From assembly GCA_038277395.1 (NCBI GenBank), contig CM076197.1, positions 28,475,564-28,539,563 on the forward strand: DNA of 64,000 nt. Reading direction: 5' to 3'. The notes beneath the pieces are model-generated. The model saw only the letters and a list, made by a program, of their open reading frames with translations, ran no database searches and had not been told where the DNA came from. The position numbers were made by a program, and so were the translations under genes. This stretch comes from Dryocosmus kuriphilus (taxonomy: Eukaryota > Arthropoda > Insecta > Hymenoptera > Cynipidae). How positions within the stretch are numbered: the first letter of the stretch is position 1; each line of letters opens with the position of its first letter. This document shows positions 1 through 11,560 of this stretch, one piece after another.

Positions 1-56
1 TGTACTCGTACTTTCTTGGAAGTTCATTAACATATGGTAAAACCATTAGTTCAGTG

Positions 57-948
57 GTGGGTCAGTGGATAGTCATTTTGTACAAGTGTGATTTCTATAA
101 TTTTCAGATTTTTTACTCTAAATTTTTTGTCAGAAAGTGTGACTGCTCTATCAGCAAGACCGTTAAAAACGGAAATTTTGTCTTTGTTAGCAATGTTTGA
201 TTTAAAATTAATATATCGGACCGACCATGTTTCTTTCCTGTACCAGTTAGTAATAATAGAATTTTGTTCATTAGTGAGTGTGATATCTAAAAAATTAATT
301 TTGTTTTTATCTTCGATCTCTATTATAATTTGCAACCTGTGAAGAAAAGCATTATTTATGAGTGTTTCGTCAGTTTTATCTTCGGGAACGCAAGTCAGGA
401 TATCATCTACATATCTAAAATAGAAGATCGGTGTAAGTGACAACTTTTTTAATAGATCGTTTTCTAGACCTTCCATAACTAAATTAGAGATCACACCAGA
501 TAGGGGCGATCCCATTGTGGTGCCGAAAATTTGTTGAAAATGTCTTTTCTGAAAAATGCAACAAGCATTATCTAGACAGAAGGTTACTAGTTCAAGGAAT
601 TCATTAACAGGTATGTTAGTAAATTCTCTGATTTTATACCAATTGATTTTTATATTCTTGAGAACTAAGTCTTTCGGAATATTCGTGAACAAGGATTTGA
701 GATCAAGGGAAACTATTTTGTATCCATTTGGAATATTGACATTTTTGATTTTAGAGATAAGATCCCAGTTATTTTTTACATATGCATTAGTTTTTCCTAT
801 TACCTGTTGGATACGTTTGCTAACAAATTTAGAAAGGCTATAATTTGGAGATTTATTAAACGATGTGAGCGGTCTGACAGGCAAAGATATTTTCTGGATC
901 TCGGGTAAGGCGTAAAATCTAGGAGCAACACCATTGTAGCATTGTAGC
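57..948 (-). pseudogene. Penelope-like element copy 1, reverse transcriptase (C-terminal part)
   Basis: This is the RT of a Penelope-like element (PLE), which would prime cDNA synthesis at a nicked target. Seen in the translation: a LPEIQK motif (family form YGLPKIHK), KIVSLDLKSLFTNIP (first catalytic Asp), TTMGSPLSGV, the catalytic FYFRYVDDIL, and NKINFLDITL. This order is diagnostic of PLE RTs. The reading frame is open through the whole RT core. Similarity to copy 2 (12345-14015) stops near position 57, so the connection and the GIY-YIG endonuclease are missing. Upstream the gene is cut by LTR element A; its N-terminal part resumes at 11785-12295. The methionine at 968 is inside LTR sequence and is not the true start. 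Confidence 0.9.
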
Positions 949-970
949 ATATTTTTTGCGCGTAACATTT

Positions 971-988
971 TGGCGATCCTGCCAGGAT
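971..988 (+). other. Primer-binding site of element A
   Basis: The sequence TGGCGATCCTGCCAGGAT lies 3 bases after the LTR-like terminus GCGTAACA. A TGG start complementary to a tRNA CCA end is expected here. Element C has an almost identical site at 42057, which supports the call and links the two elements. The implied tRNA end would fit a tRNA-Arg-like primer, by inference only. Confidence 0.7.
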
Positions 989-1419
989 CAGCATTGTTGG
1001 TCTAGAAATAAACTCGCTTTTACGGAACCCAAGGGACCACATAAAAGATGATACCTGAACAACACGTGCAATCTACGGACCAGAAAACAAAGGAAATAAT
1101 TCTTACGAGAATTTTGAAAAGTGAAGAACTCCGGACTTTCCTACGGGCAAGCCCGTAAACCAAGGAAATAAGATCTCAAGTGAAACTAGAAAACGAATTA
1201 AGTAGTCTCTATTCTACGTAGAATTGAGAATCCGAAAGCTTGAAAACTGAACGAGTCCCACAAAAAGGTGGAAGAAGGTGCGCGACAAACAGCGGTAAAA
1301 ACCTTTGAATCAAGGATCCGATTGGCAACAGCGGCAGTAGCAGCAAGAGGTTATACGTCATCACCTTGGACCAGCAACAGGGGTATCTACGGAATCCAGC
1401 CTTCTACGTCCAACACTGC
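989..1419 (+). other. Leader region of element A
   Basis: About 430 bases between the primer-binding site and the left end of transposon B. No open frame of note. It probably holds the untranslated leader and the first part of gag; the continuation is on the far side of B, at about 5014-5290. Confidence 0.5.
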
Positions 1420-1510
1420 CACAGTAAGCACTTTGTGTTAGAAAATAAGAAAACTTTGTAAGAACCTTCTTCAAGCGAATCTGGGTCATAGAGAATAAGC
1501 CCTGTTTGCA

Positions 1511-1817
1511 TACGTTGCACTAGGGTGATCAAGTTTTCCGCAAAGTTCGAAATGAGTCTGAGAGCGCTCGGATCTAGGTTCTGATATACCAGAGAAGTAA
1601 AGTGTAAAAAAAAATTAAAATTTAACAATATTTAGAGGTTGCGCATTGACCTCAAAGTTTTTTATACTCATTGGAAATAAAACGTGCCGAAAACTTGCTT
1701 AGGAGCCGTAATATGGCCAAAACCACGAAGACCTTTTCGACTCAAATTTTCAAATACCGTTGAACTATGAAAAAACAAAATTAAAAATATTCAAAGTTTG
1801 AAAATCGCGTTGCCTAC
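1511..1817 (+). repeat. Left terminal inverted repeat of element B
   Basis: Reverse complement of 4643-4948 with scattered mismatches. Shared landmarks include the segment around TCGGATCTAGGTTCTGATAT, the AAAACGTGCCGAAAACTTGC block and the inner edge GCGTTGCCTAC. Confidence 0.88.
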
Positions 1818-2139
1818 ATCGTTGCCCCGGAAATGATATCCATCTTCACCTCCCTTTCCCCTCATCCTGCGACACAAATCTGAACAAGTCTGTTTACCCG
1901 GCTCGCTAGAGCTATCAGGAAATCTAGTGACCGGGGGGATCCCCATACATGGACAAGTTAAAACTCGACCCGCTACCGCTCATTCTAGACTCGCACTGTC
2001 CTACCCGTAGCAAGTGTGGCGTGTTTTGACAAATCTCAACACGGTCTGCCGGTCTGCAGACAAACCCGCGCTCTAAAACGAATAGCAGTTTAAAGTCGCG
2101 GTATCAGTCATAGTGAACTCGGTTGTGCTCGTGGTATGA

Positions 2140-4592
2140 GTGAAAGAGTTGGTGATGTCGTACTCAAAGCCAACGTGTCCTGTGACTCAAGTGAAATGCA
2201 TAGTGACAAGGAGGGACACTGAGCAGTGGTTGGTGGGCCACCCTATCGGCTCTATCGCCGGCTGCAAGTTACCTTCAAGAGGTCAGGCATTCCGGGGATT
2301 TCTGCAGCATTACAAGGTATACAGAAAGCCTATTCGCGAGAGTGCTGCTCTGGTAGTGGATGAAGTATTGCTATTCTGGGAGAAAGCTAGAATCCCCACC
2401 CAGTTTAAAGTAAATATTGTGAACAACCTTGAGAGTATGTACAAGGATACTCATCAGGGATTACGGAAAAGTAAATCTAGAACAGGTGAAAAGTATGAGG
2501 CGGAAAGGAACAAATTCCTCGAAAATTTAGAAGAAGTGTTTGACATAGCGCATCAAGGTGCAAAAACTCTAATTAAAATCCCTGAGGACTGGGCATTTCT
2601 TGAAGCTCAGAGGGAAAAAGGCAGAAGAGGAGCTATAATGAGTAAAGACAAGAAACTAGCTGAGCAAGAGAAGAAAATTAGAGAGAAAGGCAAAGGAAGA
2701 AGAAAGAAAGAGACATTCAGATGAGGAGAAAAATTTAATGTTTGTAAAAGTAGAGAAGGTGGAAGGATTAGACGATGAAGAGTTGAATGATGATGAAAAA
2801 GAAAAGGATCAAGATTTTTTCTACCACGGAAACCACAGGGCATACAAAAAGTGCAAGGTAGACTTTGCGACCCCTGAAATAGTCGCCGCAATGCAGAGGA
2901 CGAAAAGTACAACAAGAAATGCCAAACATTTGTTTGAGTCCACAGTTAAGAGTGTCTTCGATAATAAACAAAGCGTAAAACTCAGCTATGGCACAGTGTA
3001 CAATGCCAGGAAAAAATTCACTAGCCAACTTGCTTCTCAAATCAGAGAAAATTTCGAGGCTGGCTGTCCAGTAGTGTTACATTGGGATGGAAAGATTATC
3101 AAGGATTTGTCAAGTAAGTTACAATAATTGCTAATGTAGGTGTGCTTCGACGCGAGATTAGCAATGTATTATATTGTGACTTGTTTTTTTACAGTTGGGA
3201 AAAAAGTAGGTCGCTTGGCCATTTTATTATCCTGCGGGTCTAAGGATCAACTTCTAAGTGTGCCAATTCTCAAATCTGGCTGCGGAACCGATGAAGCGGA
3301 CGCAGTTGTTGCTGCGCTCCGTGAATGGGGTTTAGTTAAATATGTTGTGGCAATGTGCTTTGACACAACCAGTTCAAACTCTGGAAGGAAAGGCGGTGCT
3401 TGCGTTCTAATCGAGCATCGACTTGGAAAGGATCTCCTTAACCTGGCATGTAGGCACCATGTTTTTGAGCTCGTGCTTGAGGCAGCCTTTAACCAAACCC
3501 TAGGTCACGCAAGCTCCCCAGATATTCACCCGCTTTTCCCTAAATTCCAAAACTTTTGGAGTAACATAAACAAAGGTATGTAAATATACTTCAAAATGAC
3601 GCCAGTACAAAATTTAAATAGTGTCATATAAAGCGAGTTTCTCTCGGTTTCTCTACAGATAAGTTCACTGTGATAAGCAAAGCAGCGCTGCGACGGTTTC
3701 CAGGAGACCCCGACGTTATAATTCAATTTTGTACTGATCAATTGAAAGTACGTATTTTTAGAGTGTAATACAGGTCTACAGAGCTAGAAATTAGTTTCTA
3801 ACAATACACTAAAATTTTGCAGGTTGTGCAGCCGCGTGATGATTACAAAGAGCTCCTCCAGCTTAGTATTATCTTCCTTGGGGGAGTACCACCTGGCGGG
3901 ATCTCTTTTAGGAAGCCCGGTGCCATGAACAAGACCCGATGGATGGTACGAGCAGTGTACGCCTTGAAGATGTTTCTTTTCCAGAAACAGTTCATCACTA
4001 CCCCCCAAGAGAGAAATGGACTCGAGGATATTTGTATTTTCATCACGGCGGCCTATATTAGGGTTTTGTTTCAATGCCCAAGTGCAGTTATGGCCCCTTA
4101 CAACGACCTTGAATTTTTGAAACTCTTGAAGTGCCACGAGAAGCGCAGCAAGGCGTGGGCCGCAGCACTTACTAAATTCATGAGCCATTTGTGGTATTTA
4201 TGCAGTGATCTTGTGCCCTTAGCGCTCTATGATGATAGGGTTCCATTAGATGTTAAAAAAGAAATGGTAGCAAATTTAGAATCCAAAGACGGCGTTGAAG
4301 ACCCACCAAAGCGTGCTCAAATTTTGCGTGAGACAATGAACAGTGATTTGACACTGTCTCACTTTGTTGACAAAGGTTCAAACTCTTTCTTAAGAATCTT
4401 AAAGCTGTGTCAGGTTCATACTTACAATCTAATCCTTCCGTTTGGAGTGATATGGAGAATTTTCCTAGAGACAATGCCGAAAGGGTGCTCAAACTTATAA
4501 CAGAGTATTGCAACATTATCACAAAAGATGAGAAAGAAAAACAAGATTTTTTACTTGTTGTAGCTGCACATAGAGAGGCACACAAAAAAGTG
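2140..4592 (+). pseudogene. Intron-containing transposase of element B (RNase-H-fold, hAT-like motif order)
   Basis: Coding segments: 2140-2724 (basic, coiled C-terminus), 2738-3113, 3195-3575, 3659-3747 and 3823 to about 4400, then the C-terminus in another frame to 4592. Three introns are supported by GT-AG sites that keep the frame: 3114-3194 (GTAAGT..TTTACAG), 3576-3658 (GTATGT..CTACAG) and 3748-3822 (GTACGT..TTGCAG). Motifs in order: HWDGK (candidate acidic residue), CFDTTSSNSG, LACRHHVFELVL, FLGGVPPGGISFRKPG and KTRWMVRAVYAL. The D, C/HxH and RW order recalls hAT transposases, by inference. Breaks: a stop and frame change between 2724 and 2738, and a frame change near 4400. Similar proteins are, as I recall, common in arthropod genomes as uncharacterised proteins. 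Confidence 0.75.
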
Positions 4593-4642
4593 TAATAAAA
4601 TTTTGTTGGAAGCTTAAAAAAAATTTCAATATACCCCTGGAA

Positions 4643-4948
4643 GGTAGGCAACGCAATTTTGAAATTTTGAATATTTAGTTTTTTTTCATATCTCAACGGT
4701 ATTTGAAAATTTGAGTCGAAAACGTCTTGGTGTATTTGGCCGTATTACGGCTCCTAAGCAAGTTTTCGGCACGTTTTATTTCCAATGAGTATGAAAAACT
4801 TTGAGGTCAATGCGTAACCTCTAAATATTGTTTAACTTGAATTCTTTTTTTACACGTTACTCCTCTGGTATATCAGAACCTAGATCCGAGCGCTCCCAGA
4901 CTCATTTCGAACTTTGCGAAAAATTTGATCACCCTAACGTTGCACGGT
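4643..4948 (-). repeat. Right terminal inverted repeat of element B
   Basis: Mirror of 1511-1817. Outer sequence beyond 4948 diverges but retains short matches up to about 5013, where ...GAGCACTG may be the terminus. Confidence 0.88.
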
Positions 4949-5290
4949 GTCCGCTTATGCAGGTGAAGCGAAGTTGTGAAAGATTCGGGTCGGCTATACT
5001 CCTGGTGCTACAGAGCACTGGTCTTTCCTCAATAAAATAAAAATCCCTACTTTGGAATTAGGACAAGCTTATAGCAGCTTGTGACTACATTCTACTGTAT
5101 TAAATCACAACACTTAAAACTGTACCAGGGCCATTACAACCGACTACACAGACAAAAATAGGATAGTCACACGTTAGGCACACTGGCATTCCAGAAGTAT
5201 CGAAATAGAGAAAGTTATCTATATCCATCGGATACCACCGACTCTGACTCAGCCTTTTCTACTAGTTTATCTCCCTTCATAACTACACCC

Positions 5291-6287
5291 ATGTCTCTCA
5301 CTTGGACAGCCACAGAAGCGGGGTCACCGACCTTCACCAACACCGAGGAAACGATGGGTAGAATGCTAGCGCAAATGGAGGCTCTCGCAATCTCCTTCAA
5401 CACGCTAAAGCGAAAAAACGATAACAGGATGGAAGAAATCTCTCAATTAGCAAAAAAAAGTAGGATGCTCAGAAGAAATAGAAACCGACAAAGAAATCCA
5501 ACAGGCAGAAATAACTAACGACCAGTCCGATGAGGAACAGGAAAATATAATACAAAAAAGCCTCAGGAACCACAAAGAAAATATCTCGAGTGAACAATAT
5601 AAAAATACACTTTTATACCAACCAACCGCGCCACACCACAGGCTCACCATTCGCACTAAAATCTAAATTAGAATCATGTAAACAGGGATTGACAGAAACC
5701 GTTCAAAACTTCACGCTACTTCCATAGAAAGAAGATTACGTATGAAAATCGAGGAACAGGAGCACCTAAGCCGATACCTTCTAAATTTAAGAAAAGAAAT
5801 CGGTTTACAAGTAAGGCTGATGAAGCCAACCACATTAGCAGAAGCTCAAAAACAAGCGGTCGAAACAGAAATGTGGCTCAAGGAATCTCAGCCGGCGCGA
5901 TCAGTCTCACAGCAAGCAACTAGACCAGTACCAAGATTTGCACCGAGACCAACACTACAACTGAGACCAAATAACAACAGTATACCCAGAGTCCCGAACT
6001 CGAATTTGCTATTAATGGATAGACCAAAAATGACTTGCCACAAATGCGGCAAAGTGGGACACCTCGCAGCACAAGGTTATGTAAAGCAGGGTTTTCAACC
6101 AGGCCAGAATCCAAAAAGATCACCCCAACCAGTAAGAGCAGTTCAGGAAGAGGAGTCGAAAGGATTAGAAATGGATCCAGAGGAAATTCAGGAGCAAATA
6201 GAATACGAGGATTCAGCTGAGTTTCAGCCATATGCGGTAGACTACGATCAATTTACGCAAAAAGAAGAACTGGAGAATACCGACTAA
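5291..6287 (+). pseudogene. gag: Element A gag
   Basis: Gag would package the element RNA. Segment 5291-5518 resembles a gag N-terminal region (TWTATEAGSPTFTN, then a basic coiled stretch). The frame then breaks, with stops between 5519 and 5741, and reopens at 5742-6287 with capsid-like sequence (RYLLNLRKEIGLQVRL). Next come a Pro/Arg/Gln-rich linker and one zinc-knuckle-like motif, CHKCGKVGHLAAQG, at about 6037-6078. The family form is CX2CX4HX4C; the last Cys is Gly here. An acidic tail follows. The start codon is probably lost at the B insertion. Confidence 0.75.
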
Positions 6288-6820
6288 TAGTCGACCCCGA
6301 AGCAGCAATAAATTTAATAAATGAAAACGTATTAGATATAAAAGATGAAAGGAAAAAATTCCATAAAAAATTTGTGATGGGAATTGACGAACATATTTCC
6401 ACAGAAATCGCAACACGCACATTTTTCAACAAATCATATATTTGCCACATAGTCCTAAACGATTTTACCCTACCAGAGGAAGACACAATAAGGATCAAGT
6501 TTTATACAAAATACGACAGATATGCTATCACCAAGGAAAATTTGATCCTGGATAATATTAAACTTCCCTTACATGACGACGGAGAATACATCCCTGAAAA
6601 ATCAGCTAAGATCTTCAACATACAAATCCAAAAAGAAGAGCAGGATGTGTTGATATTAGATCACGCGAAAATACCGGACGGAATTTACACAATCAAAGAT
6701 GGAGAATTGACTGCACCAGTGGAAAAGCATTCAACGAAACCAGTTCAATTAGAACAAGGTGTCACTATACATCCCATTCAATTAACTAAAAGTCTTCGAG
6801 GTCGAAATCCAACTTCGTAA
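6288..6820 (+). pseudogene. Element A protease-like and pol N-terminal region
   Basis: The frame continues from gag through IVDPEAAINLINENVLDI, where a DTG/DSG-type protease site would be expected; no such triad is seen, so the active site looks lost. The open stretch 6374-6820 includes LHDDGEYIPEKSAKIFNIQI and a proline/threonine-rich end. Placement between gag and RT is what suggests this identity; sequence recognition is weak. It ends with a stop at 6818-6820, 25 bases before the RT segment. Confidence 0.5.
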
Positions 6821-6844
6821 GAGAACGAACGGCAATACGCGAGA

Positions 6845-8135
6845 TTGCAGAAAATCCTGGAGATTTCCAAAGCAGATGATTTGGAACCGGAAGAAAAAGA
6901 CCAAATTAAAAGAATTATCTCAAATTTTCAAAATGTGTTTTCTCTAGACAGTGAACCCTTGCCGTGTACAACATTAGCAGAGCACGAGATTATACTCAAA
7001 AGTGACCTTTCAACTCTCAATTCTGGGTAGTCCCCAAAAAAGGCAAGAAACTTCGTATGGTGATTGACTACTGCAAAATTAATGAAGACACAGATCAAGA
7101 TACATATCCACTACCGGTAATTGATGATACTTTAGACCAACTAGGAAAAGCTAAGCTTTTCTTCGCCTTCGACTTTAGTGCGGGATTCCACCAAATTCCC
7201 ATGAAAGAAGAAGATAAGAAATACACAGCGCTCTCAACTTCCCAGGGCCGCTTCGAATACAACCGAATGCCCTTTGACCTAAAAAACGCGCCAGTTACCT
7301 TCCAGCGCATGACAGACAATGCCTTCAGAGGCCTTATAGGGAACAAGTGTTTTGCCTGCCTACATGATGATATCGCGATATTCGGGGAAACCATCCAACA
7401 ACACGACCACCAAATCTGAAAGGCGTACTCGAAAGAATTCAAAAATTGGGGATACGCCTAGAACCCAGTAAATGCGAGTACCTCAAGCCAGAGCTCGAAT
7501 ATCTAGGCCACGTTATAACTAAGGACGGTGTAAAACTCGATCCAGAAAAGCTCAGCGCAATTCTAAACTTTAAACAATTAATAACAATAAAAGATGTTCA
7601 ATGCTTTGCTGGCTTGGCCGGTTACTACAGGAAGTTCATGAAAAACTTCTCGAGTATTGCTAGACCTTTAACTAGCTTAACTCAAAAGGAAACCATTTTC
7701 GACTGGATCAGAGACTGCGAAAAGGCTTTTTATGATCTCAGACATACCCTAATATCGGCACCCGTCTTAAAATTCCTGCACTATAAAGAATTTACTCTTT
7801 TTTGAAGAATATACTCTTACAATGGACGCTCCAAACCAAGGATTAGGGGTAGTATTGTCACAAAACGGTCATGAATGCTTATTTATCTTCCATACTTTAA
7901 ACAAAGCTGAAAGAAAGACATACCACTTCAGAAAAGGAATTATTAGCTATTGTTTGGGCAATGAAATGTCTCAGACAATATTTATAAGGAAACAAATTCA
8001 AGATACAAACAGATCATAAAGCATTAGTATGGCTTCATAATGTCAAAGATCCGAGCTCAAGACTATTGAGATGGAGACTTAGAATGGAAGAATATGATTA
8101 GGAGATAGAATATGTAAAAGGAAAAGAAAACAAAG
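6845..8135 (+). pseudogene. pol: Element A reverse transcriptase and RNase H
   Basis: Segments: 6845-7030 (lead-in to RT), 7032-7419 (RT palm) and 7446-7805 (thumb/connection, with YLGHVIT and AGYYRKFMKNFSSIARPL), then RNase H from 7822 (MDAPNQGLGVVLSQ) into frames with further shifts. RT motifs seen: FWVVPKKGKKLRMVIDYC, FDFSAGFHQIPM, FEYNRMPFDLKNAPVTFQRM. The catalytic box reads CLHDDIAIF, where the family usually has a hydrophobic residue before DD. Part of the fingers domain between the lead-in and FWVVPKK is missing, and the join at 7020-7035 shifts frame. A stop in the frame follows at about 7419. Confidence 0.88.
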
Positions 8136-8142
8136 TAGCGGA

Positions 8143-8802
8143 TTGTCTTTTCAGACTTTTCCCTATAACATCGGACATACTGAGCCAAGCTATAGGGAAT
8201 GCAGAAATCACAGACGAAAATATAAAAGAATTAGAAAGCCTACTGCCCGCGATTTAAATTTTCAACACTCCTGTAATTACAGAAGAAAGGCGACTGGAGG
8301 GGAAGAAAAAATCAAACTTCCACCTAAAAGAACAAGAGAACCATCGACAGAAAGGTCAGATCAAGAAATAGAATACGGTAGAACCACACCGGAAGGAGAG
8401 CCCGCGCGAAACCTGTATCAAGAATTCATGAATTGGAGATTGAACCCAGATTATAGTAAAATAGAAACTAAACCTAACGCAATCGGAAAGTTATGTAAAG
8501 AGATCACAAAAGAAGAAATGACTAAATTCGACGAGAAAGGATGGTTAATAAAACTCAGCTGGCTAATAGAAGACACTGCCAACAAAAAATTCACTATAAT
8601 CCGTCTTATGTTTGGAGACCCTCTGTTTACTCCATTACAAAAGGAGTTAATACAAGAAATGGTAGAATTCCTCTCGAATTACTATCCTCACCTAAACTTT
8701 CATATGTGTTTCTCTCCGACCAGAGAACTGACAAAGGATGCGAAACAAAGAATCATCAAGGAAGCGCACTCATCGCATATGGGTAAGAAAAACATTATCT
8801 AA
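8143..8802 (+). pseudogene. Element A linker between RNase H and integrase
   Basis: An open stretch of 219 codons, low complexity at the start, ending in RELTKDAKQRIIKEAHSSHMG, the beginning of the integrase zinc-binding domain (His residues of the HHCC module). The first third appears to be out of the ancestral frame, since RNase H C-terminal sequence (ending near 8150) overlaps it. Confidence 0.55.
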
Positions 8803-9809
8803 AAGACACGTAAACTAGGCATATGGTTAGGAATGGACGAAGAACTTAAAAGATATGTAAAAGCATGTCCTGTATGTTAATTACAAAAAACAGCAAGAAT
8901 AAAAAACCAAGCCGAGAGCGTAATACCTGATATACCCCTAGAACCAAACGATAAAATAGCATTGGACATCTTCGGACCCCTACCTGAATCCAAGAAAAAC
9001 AACAAATATATTCTCAGCATTCAGGACAGATTGACCAGGTATTCCGTGCTAATACCTCTACAGATAGAAACAACCACGGCAATTGTAGAAGTAATAACTA
9101 TACACTAGATATATACCTTTGAAGCACCCAAATCATTCCTGTCCGACCAAGGAATCAATTTCTTATCGACACTAATGATCCAATTCAAAAATTCACTAAA
9201 AATTGAGCACATAAAACTACGGCACTACATCCTCAGGTTAACGTAAACATCGACAGGGTACACTCCACATTAAATAATTTAATCAAAACCAGCATTGCCG
9301 AAAACGACAAACAGTGGGAGGAGAACCTAAAATTTATCAATTTTGTAATAAATACAACCACAAACCAGACCCCAGGATTCTCGCCTTATGAACTCACCCT
9401 TGGAAGAAAACCGAACGTACCTTCCACAGTCAATACTTCACCCAACCCCACTTACCAGGACCTCATTAGAAAATGGAAAACTAAAAACGAAACTTTCATG
9501 CAAAGAGCAAAAGAACGGATTCAACTGGAGATGATCAAAACAAAGAAAAGACTGGACGAAAGTATAATCAGAACGCATCCCATTTACGAACTAGGAAATT
9601 TAGTAAAGATTCTAAATAACACAAACCAAAATAAACTAGAAGCTAGCTGGAAAAGACCCTACGAGGTCATAGATTACGTCGACAATAACAATCTCAGATT
9701 AAGGATTAAGGACAAGATCATTAGATTCCACATCGACCAGTGTATGCCTTATTTTTCAGATGGCAACGATGAAGACGGTACTACTTGTACTGGCAATACT
9801 GGTAACTAG
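8803..9809 (+). pseudogene. Element A integrase
   Basis: Integrase would join cDNA ends to the target. Seen: the CPVC half of the zinc module directly followed by a stop (about 8868-8880), then KIALDIFGPLPESKKNNKY (first Asp), FLSDQGINFLS (second Asp, about 9140), a frame change, and HPQVNVNIDRVHSTL (about 9229-9275), where the third catalytic acid, normally Glu, reads Asp. The C-terminal part at 9498-9809 retains YELGNLVKI and a basic beta-rich region typical of the DNA-binding end. Several stops make it non-functional. Confidence 0.8.
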
Positions 9810-11514
9810 CAAAGCCAAACATACTTTAGAAAAAATCCAGGGAAACGTTTATATCGAAGGAGAAGCAAAAGTCCACCTCTACCATGAAACTTGGAAACTT
9901 GTTATCGGTATAAACTTCACCTCAAACAATCAAAAATTGGAATCTATCGACAACACCATCCAAAATGCAGAGACCGCATGCGAAAAAAATTGTTCCAATA
10001 CACAGGCAGTACAACTTATTAAAAAAGAGGTTTGGCCGACTACAGAATAAAAAACACATACTAGAAAAACTCCTAGGAAAACAAAAGATAACTAAGAGAA
10101 GTCTGGCTAATTTCTTTGGAGATATTTCAAAACACTTATCGGTACATTAAACGAAAAATATCTGACCCAGATCGATGCCGAATTTGACAAAATATACAAC
10201 GAAAATAGAGAAATAGCTAAGGCTATCGGTAATCAAACAAAAATATGAAGGCTTATCCTCGACTCTTCTTCAATGAACCATAAAGCATTTTTAACCAACC
10301 AGCAAACTGAAAGCAACTTAGCCCAGCAGCTTAGTAACGCAATTAACAGTGCCAACAGGAACAACTTTATTTGCAGAAAACTAGGTTTAGCTACTATCCT
10401 TCTAGACGAGACTATCGTAGACATACTCGTAGACATGTCCATGGACCCCATCAAAGATGGTAAACACGGAATAGTACATCCTCAAATTCTCACTCCGGCT
10501 ATATTGAGAGAAACCTGGAAAGAATTCGAAGAAAAACAAAGAAGACAATACCACTTTGAAGCTGAAGAAGATAACTCTCAACATATCATTGACATTAGCA
10601 CTCTGTGGGTAGCAATCATTAAAGGATTATTTACTCACATCTTAGAAATACCTGTCATAGAAACTGAGGAAGGATCCCTCCAACACATAATTCCTATCCC
10701 TCACTCATTTAATAACGTATATTTTTTCATGATTCCCGAGCATGAGTATGTTATCCGTTATAGACATTCTTATGTGTCACTTGACTGAAAGATAAAAAAA
10801 TACAAGTGCATTTCTGATTATGAAATCTGTACAAGACAACAACCCAACATAGCATTAATGGATAGTGAAACTTGTGAAGCCACATTATTCCGAAAAAGCA
10901 CAAAAAGCAAATGTAATACCTCGCCTTTCCTTCTGCATCGGGAAACATTTACAATACCAACGGTAAACGCTTATATTATAATTCCTTTAGCAAGAATAGA
11001 TATTGATAATATTTGTGACATACATATTAAACAAGAAACTATTACAACCCCAATGTTAATGACTAGCGAAGATTGTAAAATTTATAACGACAATGACATG
11101 TTATACCTAAGTGCCGCAAAAACATATCCAAAAACCGAATGGATCAATATAACTTATGACATTAAGTATGGATAAACTGATGTAGAACAACTTAGTAGCA
11201 ACCTACTGCAACTTCCGAAAATAATAGATAACGATGAGTTACGAAAAATTAGACTAAGTTTAGATGATATAGATAACATACTGAACGGAATAGAAAATCA
11301 TCGACTTATAAAAACATGGACAGAAACTAGTCTCGAATGGTTATCTTATGTAGGATACGCTTCATTGGGGGTAATTGTCCTCTATACAGCAAATAGAATA
11401 GGGTTATTATATTTCTTAAAAAATTGTTTTCCAAAAAAGGTATGTATCTTCTGCGTAAAAACTAAGGTTGAAACACCAACGCATATAGTAACTTATAACG
11501 CTGGCGTACAGTAG
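9760..11514 (+). pseudogene. env: Element A envelope-like remnant
   Basis: Position after integrase, an N-terminal hydrophobic signal-like stretch (about 9773-9815) that overlaps the end of pol in another frame, Cys-bearing ectodomain blocks, and a hydrophobic segment near 11340-11440 followed by a short basic tail fit an errantivirus envelope protein of the baculovirus F-like type. Open pieces: 9760-10050, 10273-10788, 10858-11175, then 11176-11514. They are separated by stops and frame changes (for example near 10048, 10150, 10246, 10786 and 11173). The gene is clearly inactive. Confidence 0.75.
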
Positions 11515-11560
11515 CTACTTACCGAAAATCCTAAAAATAAACGTATTAAAATTTAAGGGG

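Larger units (their letters stand above)
1420..5013 (+). mobile_element. Element B: DNA transposon with long terminal inverted repeats
   Basis: Inverted repeats of about 305 bp (1511-1817 and 4643-4948) bracket an intron-containing transposase-like gene. Weaker inverted similarity runs outward to termini that resemble CAGTGCTCTG when read inward from the right end (about 5013) and CACTGCCACAG or CAGTAAGCAC on the left (about 1420-1435). I could not find a matching target duplication, so the exact ends are uncertain. It lies inside element A. The transposase has an RNase-H-fold motif order resembling hAT (see 2140-4592), but the long TIRs are not typical of hAT, so I leave the superfamily open. 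Confidence 0.75.

Noticed and set aside
88..342. Plus-strand open frame over the Penelope RT
   Set aside because: It is antisense to a clear RT with catalytic motifs.
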